Assembly: GCF_030733745.1 (NCBI RefSeq)
Contig: NZ_JASHIK010000028.1
Span: 1-39,050, forward strand
Source: Stappia sp. MMSF_3263
GTDB taxonomy: Bacteria > Pseudomonadota > Alphaproteobacteria > Rhizobiales > Stappiaceae
Direction of reading: 5' to 3'
Length of the DNA: 39,050 bases
The position numbers and the translations under genes were made by a program. Positions within the stretch are counted from its first letter, which is position 1, and every line of letters begins with the position of its first letter. Below, piece by piece: positions 9,727 to 17,702 of the stretch. The notes beneath the pieces are model-generated. The model saw only the letters and a program-made list of their open reading frames with translations, was not told the DNA's origin and searched no databases.

Positions 9727-9802
9727 TTTACCTCCTGGGGATGTCATCCAGCACCAAAAGCTATACAAGGTACTGGAGAGACCGTCCAGCACTGAGGGCA
9801 TA
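9727..9802. promoter_or_regulatory. Divergent promoter region with three TCCAGCAC-like half-sites
   Basis: This 76-nt gap separates the DUF4007 operon from the cysteine desulfurase gene. The octamer TCCAGCAC occurs at 9747-9754 and 9785-9792, and its near-complement GTACTGGA at 9770-9777. The last two form an imperfect dyad. On the minus strand TGGACG and TATAGC, 17 nt apart, could be -35 and -10 elements. This suggests a shared operator controlling both directions, but no regulator gene is recognised in the cluster. Confidence 0.4.
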
Positions 9803-10969
9803 ATGCAAGTTGGGGACACCATCTATCTCGACTATCAGGCGGCGACCCCTTTGGATGACCGCGTCTTTCAGGTCATGCAGGCGGCGTATGCGACACACTT
9901 CGCCAACCCGCACGCGGCTGATCACGTTCTCGGTTGGCGAGCGGCGGCGGCTATCGAAAAAGCTTCCGCTCAAATCGCCACTCTCTTCGGTCTTCAGGCT
10001 GATGACGTGGTTTTTACGTCAGGCGCAAGCGAGGCGAATGCGATGGCATTGAACGCGGCCAAAGCAATCTCAGCTCAAACCGGACGGAACAAGGTTCTGA
10101 TCGGCTCGGCGGATCATGGGTCCATCCGAAATGAGGCTGATAGCAGTGGTTTGACGGTGAGGCATATCCCGCTCGATGAGCGAGGAGCTCCGGACACGAA
10201 ACGTCTGCGCACAATGCTAAGCGACGACACGGCGCTTGTTTCAGTTGTGGGCGTGAACAACGAAAACGGCGCAATCGCAGAACTCGCCGAAATAGCGACC
10301 GTCTGCAAAACTCATAGCGTTCTGTTCCACGCGGACCTTGCTCAGGCTCCGCTTGCATTGGATATCGACCTTCTTGATCTCGACATCCCGCTCGCGACGA
10401 TCTCCGCGCACAAGATATATGGGCCGAAGGGGGTTGGCGCACTTCTAGTGGGCCCCGGCGCGTCCGAGTTCGTGAAGCCCGCTGTTGTCGGTGCCGGTCA
10501 GCAAAATGGAAGGCGCGGTGGAACGATGCCTACAGAGCTGATTGTCGGCTTCGGCGAAGCATGTCGACTTGTTCTGCAGAACGGGGAAAGCGAGCGTACA
10601 AGAGTCGCCGACATTCGAAGCCATTTCGTGCAAAAACTCAAAGAAAAACAAATAGCTACATTGGTTGGGGATCTCAACTTGAGGCACCCTGGGAATGCGC
10701 TTATGCGCTTTCCCGGTCACAGCGCATTGGATCTTCTCGCGCGTCTTCAGCCACATATAGCCGCTTCGACGCAGTCAGCGTGCTCATCCGGAACGCCGGA
10801 GCCGTCACATGTCTTGCGGGCCATGGGGCACGACAAGACGTTTGCATCGGAGTGCATTCGTTTCAGCTTTGGGCGGTTCTCGGACTTGAACCAGGCTGAT
10901 CGGGCAGTTGCATTGTTATTGGGGGCAGTTGCAGATTCTTTGCGAGAGAGACGGCCTCAAACAGAATGA
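9803..10969 (+). CDS. sspA: Cysteine desulfurase (NifS/DndA/SspA type)
   Basis: This 388-residue PLP enzyme releases sulfur from cysteine as an enzyme persulfide. Recognisable features are GASEANAMAL at 74-83, the PLP-contacting H105 and D178, the Schiff-base lysine K204 in SAHKIYGPKG, and the catalytic C327 in the loop STQSACSSG. Length and motif order are normal for the family and all key residues are present. It is transcribed divergently from the DUF4007-ATPase-sulfurtransferase operon, the position expected of a dedicated sulfur donor for DNA phosphorothioation. Housekeeping IscS is unlikely because no isc or suf genes are adjacent. The ATG follows a GAGGG sequence at short spacing. Confidence 0.85.
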   Translation: MQVGDTIYLDYQAATPLDDRVFQVMQAAYATHFANPHAADHVLGWRAAAAIEKASAQIATLFGLQADDVVFTSGASEANAMALNAAKAISAQTGRNKVLIGSADHGSIRNEADSSGLTVRHIPLDERGAPDTKRLRTMLSDDTALVSVVGVNNENGAIAELAEIATVCKTHSVLFHADLAQAPLALDIDLLDLDIPLATISAHKIYGPKGVGALLVGPGASEFVKPAVVGAGQQNGRRGGTMPTELIVGFGEACRLVLQNGESERTRVADIRSHFVQKLKEKQIATLVGDLNLRHPGNALMRFPGHSALDLLARLQPHIAASTQSACSSGTPEPSHVLRAMGHDKTFASECIRFSFGRFSDLNQADRAVALLLGAVADSLRERRPQTE

Positions 10970-10995
10970 AGGGGCAGCCAAGATTGCCACCCCTT
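10969..10995 (-). terminator. Hairpin, possible terminator of the small minus-strand gene
   Basis: Read on the minus strand, AAGGGGTGGC and GCTGCCCCTT can pair over 10 positions, two of them G-U, around a 7-nt loop. On the plus strand those wobbles become mismatches, so the structure suits minus-strand RNA. The downstream T-run is weak, so termination is uncertain. It also lies immediately after the desulfurase stop codon. Confidence 0.35.
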
Positions 10996-11021
10996 CAATT
11001 TCTCTATTGGCATTGTCTTGG

Positions 11022-11093
11022 CTAGTGGATTGCGTGTGCCAGCGCGAGGGCCAAGTATGCAAAGCCGATAGCCGCATAGATAATTGCTTCCAT
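11022..11093 (-). CDS. Possible 23-residue hydrophobic membrane peptide
   Basis: An ATG at 11091-11093 follows an AGGAG Shine-Dalgarno sequence (11100-11104) by 6 nt and opens 23 codons ending in TAG. The peptide starts MEAIIYAAIGFAYLALALA and ends in a His-containing tail. It is almost wholly hydrophobic, enough for one membrane helix. Its size and placement in an AT-rich gap recall type I toxin peptides or small membrane regulators, but I do not recognise a family. A hairpin lies directly upstream of the ribosome binding site and another follows the stop, which supports a discrete transcript. Chance is possible for so short a frame. Confidence 0.4.
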   Translation of the reverse strand: MEAIIYAAIGFAYLALALAHAIH

Positions 11094-11104
11094 GTTTTTC
11101 TCCT

Positions 11105-11136
11105 GATGTTCGGCTGCGATAAATGCAGCGAACATC
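11105..11136 (-). promoter_or_regulatory. Strong hairpin next to the small-peptide ribosome binding site
   Basis: GATGTTCG pairs with CGAACATC, and after a single bulged G, CTGC pairs with GCAG around a 7-nt loop (12 bp in all). On the minus strand it ends right before the AGGAG of the small peptide gene, so it would form in its 5' leader. No T-run follows on either strand, which argues against a simple terminator. A role in translation or RNA stability is possible. Confidence 0.45.
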
Positions 11137-11461
11137 GTTTATTCAAATAAAAATACTCCGTCCCAGACTGTTGTTCGACGCGGAAAATTGCACAATTTCC
11201 GATATTTATCCAAAAATATGCATGTATATACGATTTGTATTCCAATGGAAAAATAGTTGTACTTTTCTTGTGTGTTTTATGACTGATTGATACGAGCGCT
11301 GCGCGAGCCCTACAGTTTCTTGACGGCAGTACGACCGTTTTGCCGGTATCAAAGGGTTTTGCTGCTGTGGCGGCGTCTATCCGACAATTATTTGACAGTT
11401 GCTACACCTCCTCTGTTTCAAGCCTGCAAGTTGTGTACTGTCAGCTACAGGAGAATGACCT
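11137..11461. other. AT-rich intergenic region between the phosphorothioation and phosphoramidate-like clusters
   Basis: No protein gene is supported here. Base composition is visibly more AT-rich than the flanks, especially 11140-11280. A near-palindrome occupies 11182-11200 (GGAAAATTG / CAATTTCC). For the plus-strand operon, TTGACA at 11392-11397 could be a -35 box, but no convincing -10 lies at the right distance. AGGAG at 11449-11453 is the ribosome binding site of the next gene. The region probably holds promoters in both directions. Confidence 0.35.
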
Positions 11462-12841
11462 ATGGATGATGCAGACGCGGAATCTTCAGAAGAGCGGTGG
11501 CGTGAAGCCGCTGGCCGAGCCATGGTACTGTGGCGCGAGCACGTAGGCGGCACGTATGACACGCTGGCCACGGCGCTTGGGCATAGCTCACCTGCAACAT
11601 TGGCACAAAACCTCCGTCCAAAGGGACGGAAACCTCGCCTGCATACTGCGGTGCTTGAGAGTATTGCGAAGGTCCTGGCTAAGAAGCTTGCCGATAGGCG
11701 CACTGATCTAGGTGAGCAGGAACTGACGGACGCTTTGCGAAGGCACATCATTGGAGGAGCTCCCTCCCCGCTCGAAGGCGAGGTTGGTCATGAGTTGTTG
11801 CGCACGCCACGTTCCGGAGCAGGATTGACTTCGGCGCTGTTCAATTTTGACCTGTGGACGCCCGGGCAGTCTCCGCAGACTATCATCAATGAATTCGCTC
11901 CCTACCTTGGGCCCGACGGGGCCGAAATCGTAAGTGGGCTATCCCAAAAGGCAATCGATGCTATTGGTGCAGGCGACTTCGCTCGGCAACGGCAAATCGC
12001 CGAGGAAGCAATCCATTTGGGAGAGGCGGCCCCTGAGACGCCGCTGAAGGGTGAGGGGCTATATCTGAAAGCGGAAGCGCTTCGCCTGAAGGCCGATTTC
12101 GAGCCCGATCGACAAGAGCAGCGCCGCCTTCGGCAGGAGGCGGAGGGATTCTATGCCGCCGCCGAAGACGCTCTTGCAGGAGACCCACGTGCTATTCGCG
12201 GTCGCGCTAGGACTGTCGAGGTCCTTGGCGATCTGGATGGTGCGCTGGAACTATTCGACAAGTCCATCGCTGCGGTCGATGCGCGCGCGGCTTCTGTAAG
12301 GGAAGGCGATCGTTTGTCGATTGCACATGAGCGCATCCGGACGCTCAGACACAAACTGACTTGCCTGTCAGCAATGCACAATGAAGCACCTCTCGCCACC
12401 GAGGCAGCACAACGCCGTGGCGAAGAAATCAGGCGTCTGATTGCCGCTTCCGAACCAAGGCACGCGGAAACGCTGAAACTTCTGAATGCACATCAAGACT
12501 GGTGGCTGATCGAATGGTTCATGGCTCACGTGCTTCACGCGAAAGCATGGACATCAATCAAAGAGGATGGCCTGGCGGCCAAGCGCCTAGAATGGTCACT
12601 ACAGCAGCGGCTGAGGATGATGCCCGACGTCGGTTCGCTTTCGGCAGTTGAACTAGGCAACCTTCATTGGTGGAGCGGCGTGGCGCGCCATGCGCGCGGT
12701 GCGTTCGAGCCTGCACAGCAGCGCATCCTCGAGGCCCTGAGCGAGGCGCTCGATCGTGGTGATGACCGGCAATCGATCAAGAAACTGGCGAACCGATTTC
12801 TCAACGCAGGAACGGCGCCGTGGAGTTCAAACGAGTTCTGA
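11462..12841 (+). CDS. Helical, possibly TPR-containing protein heading the phosphoramidate-like operon
   Basis: This 459-residue protein of unrecognised family starts at an ATG 8 nt after AGGAG. Residues about 31-78 (TYDTLATALGH onward) are short helices that could be a helix-turn-helix or a small recognition domain. Residues about 135-450 are continuous amphipathic helices rich in Ala, Leu and Glu, with repeat-like segments such as the one near 185-300, as in tetratricopeptide repeats. No catalytic motif or membrane segment is visible. As the first gene of the operon it could be a regulator or scaffold. Function is unknown; both the HTH and the TPR readings are tentative. Confidence 0.6.
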   Translation: MDDADAESSEERWREAAGRAMVLWREHVGGTYDTLATALGHSSPATLAQNLRPKGRKPRLHTAVLESIAKVLAKKLADRRTDLGEQELTDALRRHIIGGAPSPLEGEVGHELLRTPRSGAGLTSALFNFDLWTPGQSPQTIINEFAPYLGPDGAEIVSGLSQKAIDAIGAGDFARQRQIAEEAIHLGEAAPETPLKGEGLYLKAEALRLKADFEPDRQEQRRLRQEAEGFYAAAEDALAGDPRAIRGRARTVEVLGDLDGALELFDKSIAAVDARAASVREGDRLSIAHERIRTLRHKLTCLSAMHNEAPLATEAAQRRGEEIRRLIAASEPRHAETLKLLNAHQDWWLIEWFMAHVLHAKAWTSIKEDGLAAKRLEWSLQQRLRMMPDVGSLSAVELGNLHWWSGVARHARGAFEPAQQRILEALSEALDRGDDRQSIKKLANRFLNAGTAPWSSNEF

Positions 12842-12855
12842 AAAAGGAGAACCCA

Positions 12856-13443
12856 ATGCTGATTTGCGTCATGCGTCACGGCGAAGCCCTGGACGATATC
12901 GAAGACTGCTACGGAGGAATTGCAGATTTTCCACTCACAGATTTGGGCCGGGATCAGGCAAGGGAAACCGCTGAACTGCTTCGTTCCCGCTCACCATCCG
13001 CGATCTATTCAAGCCCATTGAAACGCGCCCACGAGACGGCACAAATCATCGCGGGCGTGTTGAAACTGCCTGAGCCCAAGGTGATTGATGATCTGCAAGA
13101 GCGAAATTCCTATGGCGTGCTTAGCGGAGTCAATAAAGACAAGGCCAAGGACGTATTCGGTCAAGTTCTCGCCAAACTTAAGGAAAAGCCCGGATATTCC
13201 AAAGAGGCGATCCCTGGTTGTGAGCTGTGGGATGATTTCGTTGTGCGGGTTACGCGTGCCTTGGACTTGGTTGTTCGAGACGCGGAGAAAAATGGACATC
13301 ACTCCATTGGGATAGTGACGCATGGAAAGTTCTCGAGCGCTCTTTTCGAAGATGTTCTGAAAATAAAGGAGCCGTTTGACCTCAAACTTAGCGCAATAAA
13401 CATTCTTGAATACCAGCCGTTTGTTGCGCGCCTGACCACTTGA
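12856..13443 (+). CDS. Histidine phosphatase family protein (phosphoglycerate-mutase-like fold)
   Basis: The start MLICVMRHGEA carries the RHG signature, with H8 as the likely phosphohistidine nucleophile. LKRAHETA near 55-62 gives a further phosphate-pocket arginine and IVTHGKFSS near 155 the second histidine. I chose the ATG at 12856 because AAGGAG ends 6 nt before it; a GTG 36 nt upstream, inside the preceding gene, would add 12 unlikely residues. The protein is 195 residues, normal for a single-domain member. These enzymes hydrolyse phosphomonoesters on small molecules. In this operon it may remove phosphate from an intermediate or from a phosphoramidate by-product, which is inference. 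Confidence 0.8.
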   Translation: MLICVMRHGEALDDIEDCYGGIADFPLTDLGRDQARETAELLRSRSPSAIYSSPLKRAHETAQIIAGVLKLPEPKVIDDLQERNSYGVLSGVNKDKAKDVFGQVLAKLKEKPGYSKEAIPGCELWDDFVVRVTRALDLVVRDAEKNGHHSIGIVTHGKFSSALFEDVLKIKEPFDLKLSAINILEYQPFVARLTT

Positions 13444-13450
13444 TGCTCAA

Positions 13451-15817
13451 ATGCTTGCGAACGCAGGCGTCAATGGAAATGGCGGCACGGTGCTAGACTC
13501 AACTTGGCCGAAACTTAACGGACTCGAGCGCCTTTGCGGCATTGATGCGGAGGCGCTTCGAATCCTGCCGTTCTTTGCATTTGAGGTTGCCGATTGGGAC
13601 AGCAACCGAAAGCGCGTCCTGCGTGACCTCATTGACGCTCGGCTCGGACCTGTTGTCGTTGTCCGTAGCTGTGCGGCATTGGAAGACGCAAACCAAAACG
13701 AGCCGCCTGGCTTTTTTGATAGCGTACTCGGCGTCAATACGACCGCCTCCACAGAATTGGAAAAGGCGATAGATCGAGTCTGTCAATCTTACCTGCGCCG
13801 GACCGATCACAACCGGCTCCGCCACAAGGTGATAGTACAGACCCAGCTGCTGCGACCGAAAATGAGCGGTGTGTGCAGCGTGAGCGAGGATGAAAACGCC
13901 TATTTGGAGGTCGAGTATGACGACCGCTGCGGGCGAACTGATGCCGTTACATCGGGAATGGACGTTCAGCGAGTTCACCTCAGCCGGTGTCATGTCGAAA
14001 TGCCTGTGTTTTGGCGGAAATTACGCGACGCGATGGCCCTGATAAGCGAAAACTTCGCCGCGCCGTTTTTTGTGGAATTTGCTTTCGACGACGCCGGCGC
14101 CCTCCATGTCTTTCAAGTCCGCGCCGACCGACGGCCCCTCCTATCCGCCGAAGGTCTGACCCCGAGCTGTCACCAGATGGAGCTGGCCGCGGCATCCATT
14201 GAATCCAATGGACCGTTGTCCGTCATGGCGGATTGGAATCCGATGGAGATGTTGGGGCGCGATCCCAAGCCGCTCGATGTCTCACTTTACGATGAATTGC
14301 TTATGTCCGGCGCGTGGGCCGATGGTCGCGTGTCTCTCGGCTGGCACAAACCCGACATGCGTCAACTGACCGTCGAACTCGGTGGGCAGCCCTATGTGAG
14401 ACTACGAGAGAGCTTTCGTACCCTCCTGCCACGCGGATTGCCTGTAGGGCTGGTCAACGCGCTCCTGGAAGATCGTATGAAGCTTCTCGGATCGGCGCCC
14501 GAGCTTCATGATAAAGTCGAATTCCGCATCATGTGGTCTGCCTCTCCAATCGACGAGGAAACGACAAGAGCACACTTGCTCGACCGCGGTTTCGATGTTG
14601 ACGGCGTGAATCGCTTGTTCGTGGCGCTCAAGCGAGTGACCCGCGATACCATCCGGGAAGCAGGTGAGCACCTTCGCGCGGACCGCGCAGGTATGAGCGA
14701 TTTGCGCTTGGCCAGGCGCCGCTTGGCCAAGCTTGGGGCGGAAGCGCCACCTCACAAGGTCTCGAGCGAGATCAAAGCGGCCCTGGAAATGTGCCGGACG
14801 AAGGGGACAATCCCCTTTTCCAGACAGGCCCGGATCGCATTCACATTTCGATTCATCGTCAATCAACTTGTCGAGCAAGGGGCACTCCATGCAGACGCAG
14901 TGCAAGAATGGGAAGCGGGTCTGAACACAATAGCCGGCAAACTCGCCCATGATCTCGCCAAGCTGGAAGAAGGCACACTTCAACGACGTACTTTTGACCG
15001 TCGCTACGGACATTTGCGGCCGAGAACTTATAGTTTGGAGTCGCTTCGCTATGACGAGCAGCCCAAGATCGCTGGCCCCCCAAGTCTGCGCAGCCGGGGC
15101 ACGCCCACCGCCGCTCCATACTCGGTGTGTCTCCCATCGTGGCTCAAAACAATCGGTGTGAAACTTTCCCAGCCCGAGTTCTGGGAGATCGCTGCCGACG
15201 CATACCGCGGGCGCGAGGAGTTGAAGTTTGGCTTCACCGCTCTGCTGTCAGATATACTACAGACCCTGGCAAAGGTCGCCGAGTGGACCGGTTTGGATCG
15301 ACGTCAACTTCGGGCACTCCGGATTTCCCGCATACTCAATCTGATGGATGCTGCAGACAATTGGCATTCGTTTGCCAACGGGGTCGACGCGGCCATTCAG
15401 GTCTTGCCGCCCCCGACCAAATGGCACCTGCCTGACATAATACTCGACAAGAACGACCTTTACGTCGTGAGGGAGCTGGAACCGCGTCCCACCTTCATAG
15501 GTGCCAATCTGAGCCAGGGTCCGCTACAAGTCGTGACCGGGGATGGACCGCTGGATACCGAACTTAACGGGGTCGTTGTCGCCATTGAAGCACCTGATCC
15601 TGGATTTGACTGGATATTCGCCCAGCCACTTGCGGGCCTGATCTCGGCCTACGGCGGAGAATTTTCACATATGGGCGTGCGTTGCGCAGAATTCCGTATC
15701 CCGGCCGCGCTGGGATGCGGCGCGAGGTTGTTTGACAGCATCGCGGGTTCCGAAAAGATAACAATAGATGCCGGACACGGTGAGATCTGGAATGAAGTTG
15801 GGAGGCTCTTTCCTTGA
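13451..15817 (+). CDS. PEP-synthase-like ATP-grasp/phosphohistidine enzyme, probable L-glutamine kinase (Cj1418-like)
   Basis: This 788-residue protein has an ATP-grasp part of the PEP synthase/PPDK type at the N-terminus (PVVVVRSCAALED, then a GFFDSVLGV loop) and a swivelling phosphohistidine domain at the C-terminus (YGGEFSHMGVRCAEF), with the carrier histidine at H740. No PEP-binding barrel is present. This two-part layout and length match Cj1418 of Campylobacter jejuni, which phosphorylates the amide nitrogen of L-glutamine with ATP. The rifampin phosphotransferase family is an alternative with the same parts. The next two genes encode the partners expected for a glutamine kinase, which favours that reading. 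It starts 7 nt after the phosphatase gene. Confidence 0.65.
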   Translation: MLANAGVNGNGGTVLDSTWPKLNGLERLCGIDAEALRILPFFAFEVADWDSNRKRVLRDLIDARLGPVVVVRSCAALEDANQNEPPGFFDSVLGVNTTASTELEKAIDRVCQSYLRRTDHNRLRHKVIVQTQLLRPKMSGVCSVSEDENAYLEVEYDDRCGRTDAVTSGMDVQRVHLSRCHVEMPVFWRKLRDAMALISENFAAPFFVEFAFDDAGALHVFQVRADRRPLLSAEGLTPSCHQMELAAASIESNGPLSVMADWNPMEMLGRDPKPLDVSLYDELLMSGAWADGRVSLGWHKPDMRQLTVELGGQPYVRLRESFRTLLPRGLPVGLVNALLEDRMKLLGSAPELHDKVEFRIMWSASPIDEETTRAHLLDRGFDVDGVNRLFVALKRVTRDTIREAGEHLRADRAGMSDLRLARRRLAKLGAEAPPHKVSSEIKAALEMCRTKGTIPFSRQARIAFTFRFIVNQLVEQGALHADAVQEWEAGLNTIAGKLAHDLAKLEEGTLQRRTFDRRYGHLRPRTYSLESLRYDEQPKIAGPPSLRSRGTPTAAPYSVCLPSWLKTIGVKLSQPEFWEIAADAYRGREELKFGFTALLSDILQTLAKVAEWTGLDRRQLRALRISRILNLMDAADNWHSFANGVDAAIQVLPPPTKWHLPDIILDKNDLYVVRELEPRPTFIGANLSQGPLQVVTGDGPLDTELNGVVVAIEAPDPGFDWIFAQPLAGLISAYGGEFSHMGVRCAEFRIPAALGCGARLFDSIAGSEKITIDAGHGEIWNEVGRLFP

Positions 15818-16521
15818 CCGCGGCCCCTAAAAAACCCGTCATCGGTGTCGTTGCTCGCGCTCTGGCCGTGCAAGGGCGCTCACGCCCGTTCCTGGGTGCA
15901 TTCGAACCCTACCTTGAAGCGATTTCATCAAGTGGGGCCGATCCGGTCATTGTGCCTTATGGCGTGCAGGCGGATACCCTGATCTTGTTTGATGGGGTCG
16001 TGTTCACGGGGGGTGACGACCCCTCCCGATCCGAGTGGTGGGACAACGCGCGGCCGGCATCCTCCCAAGATCACCGGAGGGACGCTTTTGAAGCTGACGT
16101 CGCGCTGCTCTGCCGTGAGCATCAGATTCCGTTACTGGCGATATGCCGGGGCGCGCAGTTGATCAACGGAGTGATGGGAGGCGCCATGACCAGCCGAGCG
16201 GATTTGTCGAATTGTGATCATGGTACCGACCGCGAAGCGCTCCACGACGTACAAATCCGCCCGAACAGCATTTTGTGGAAGGCCCTGGGAAGCCGCGAGA
16301 AGCACATGGTTCTGAGCCGGCATTCGGCATTAATCGCGCGCTTGGCCCCTGGCCTGGATGCGACGGCATGGGCACCGGACGGCACAATTGAGGCGTTCGA
16401 AGCGACTGAGTGGCCCTGTATCGGTGTGATTTGGCATCCCGAATGGGTCGGACCAAATAGAGCTCCCGATTTGGCCCTTTTCCAATGGTTGGTTGAAGCG
16501 GCAAGGAGACGTCAGTCATGA
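15814..16521 (+). CDS. Class I glutamine amidotransferase-like hydrolase (Cj1417-like)
   Basis: This 235-residue protein is of the peptidase C26/gamma-glutamyl hydrolase type. The nucleophile elbow is ICRGAQ with C111, and the His/Glu pair is H208/E210 in IWHPEW. It starts with TTG, overlapping the stop of the kinase-like gene by 4 nt, with GGGAGG 8 nt upstream. In the Campylobacter pathway the homologous enzyme Cj1417 removes glutamate from gamma-glutamyl-CDP-amidate, leaving CDP-phosphoramidate. The same step is inferred here because the kinase-like and cytidylyltransferase-like genes flank it. PuuD-like gamma-glutamyl-GABA hydrolase is the alternative by sequence alone. Confidence 0.75.
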   Translation: MTAAPKKPVIGVVARALAVQGRSRPFLGAFEPYLEAISSSGADPVIVPYGVQADTLILFDGVVFTGGDDPSRSEWWDNARPASSQDHRRDAFEADVALLCREHQIPLLAICRGAQLINGVMGGAMTSRADLSNCDHGTDREALHDVQIRPNSILWKALGSREKHMVLSRHSALIARLAPGLDATAWAPDGTIEAFEATEWPCIGVIWHPEWVGPNRAPDLALFQWLVEAARRRQS

Positions 16522-17702
16522 CCCAGGTCATCCTTCTAGGCGCGGGTCGAGGCTCCCGTCTCGGCACGCAGAGCGGTTTCGGCCCAAAATGGATGTTGGA
16601 GATCGAGGGTCTGTCGCTCGCTCAGCATCTGGTGAACGTGTTTCATTTGCAAAACGTCACCGACATCAACCTGGTGCGTGGTGCTCAAGGCGGAACTGTT
16701 CTCAGTCCGTCAGTAGCCTATACAGAAGTGATCGACTCTCCAAACATGGTCCATACCCTTCACGAGGTTCGCCATCTGGTCCGTGACGATGTGATCGTTG
16801 CTTATTGCGACTTGCTGCTCGAACCGCGCGTCGTGCAAAAGGTGCTAGAGTTCACGGGAGATGTCGGTGTGGTGGTCGACCAGCACTGGCAAGAACTCTT
16901 CGCGTTGCGCGCCGATGACCCGCTTGAAATTGCAGAGAGCTGCCGCGTCGTCGATGGTCGTCTAGTCGAACTTGGTCAACTAGTTTCGCCGGGACAAAGG
17001 CCAGACGCGCAATATATTGGCCTGGTCTATTTCAAACTGCCCATCTTCCAACAGCTCATGCGGATGTATGACGAACTTCTTGATATGACGGCCGGGGCAC
17101 CCTGGCGCAATTCATCAAGCTTCGTTCAGGCGTATCTTACCGACTTTCTTCAGGAGGCAATCGATCGTGGATATGCTGTTCAGCCCATAGAAATTGAGGG
17201 AGGTTGGTTTGAGTTCGACACACCGCGCGACCTGGCGGCCGCGCGCCAACTGGCGCTAGAGCCCAAACCGCACGTGTTCGATCTTAAGGTCCTCACAACC
17301 AGGCCAACCGTGATCTCCGCCGGCGGAGTGGCAATACGCGGCAGCGGCGACCACCGCGAAGTGTTGCTGGTCGGGAGCGGCGAAAAAGGCGGCTGGCGGA
17401 TTCCCAAGGGAATGCTTGAGCCGGGAGAGGCTGTCGAAGACGCGGCAAGGAGAGAGGTCCTGGAGGAGGCCGGCGTGCCCGTGAAGATCGAGGAACGCGT
17501 CGATATCGCCGAATGGACCTATGATTACGGCGGCAGAAGCTGGCTCGAACGCTGCTTCTTTTTCCGAATGGCCGCCGAAAGCGAAAGCCCGCCTGTACCA
17601 GACTCGGAACACGAGGTTGCTGCATGGGTGATGGTATCGGACGGCGTTGATGGCATGCGTTTCGCCGAGGAGCGACAAGCTCTTGAACGGGCCGTATCAT
17701 GA
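16518..17702 (+). CDS. Nucleotidyltransferase-Nudix hydrolase fusion (Cj1416-like N-terminal half)
   Basis: Residues 1-250 are an NTP-transferase domain: LGAGRGSRLG at 7-16, a PK pair at 24-25, a metal-site YCD near 96-98 and a closing WFEFDTPRDL. Residues about 265-390 are a Nudix domain with a complete Nudix box (G-x5-E-x7-REVLEEAG, roughly 300-325). AAGGAG lies 9 nt before the ATG, and the start overlaps the amidohydrolase stop by 4 nt. The N-terminal half resembles enzymes such as Cj1416, which joins CTP to glutamine phosphate. The Nudix half could hydrolyse a nucleoside-diphosphate-linked product or cleanse one. I know of no standard family with this fusion. Confidence 0.75.
   Translation: MTQVILLGAGRGSRLGTQSGFGPKWMLEIEGLSLAQHLVNVFHLQNVTDINLVRGAQGGTVLSPSVAYTEVIDSPNMVHTLHEVRHLVRDDVIVAYCDLLLEPRVVQKVLEFTGDVGVVVDQHWQELFALRADDPLEIAESCRVVDGRLVELGQLVSPGQRPDAQYIGLVYFKLPIFQQLMRMYDELLDMTAGAPWRNSSSFVQAYLTDFLQEAIDRGYAVQPIEIEGGWFEFDTPRDLAAARQLALEPKPHVFDLKVLTTRPTVISAGGVAIRGSGDHREVLLVGSGEKGGWRIPKGMLEPGEAVEDAARREVLEEAGVPVKIEERVDIAEWTYDYGGRSWLERCFFFRMAAESESPPVPDSEHEVAAWVMVSDGVDGMRFAEERQALERAVS

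Noticed and set aside
9727-9822. Longer N-terminus of the DUF4007 protein starting at 9822
   Set aside because: It would overlap the start of the divergent desulfurase and lacks a ribosome binding site, whereas AGGAGGT sits directly before the GTG at 9724-9726.
10908-11245. Overlapping frames of about 80-109 codons across the gap after the desulfurase
   Set aside because: They have no ribosome binding site, overlap the desulfurase and hairpins, and show no protein-like composition.
13451-15817. Housekeeping PEP synthase or PPDK
   Set aside because: There is no PEP-binding barrel; the layout of ATP-grasp plus C-terminal phosphohistidine domain fits glutamine-kinase or rifampin-phosphotransferase-like enzymes.
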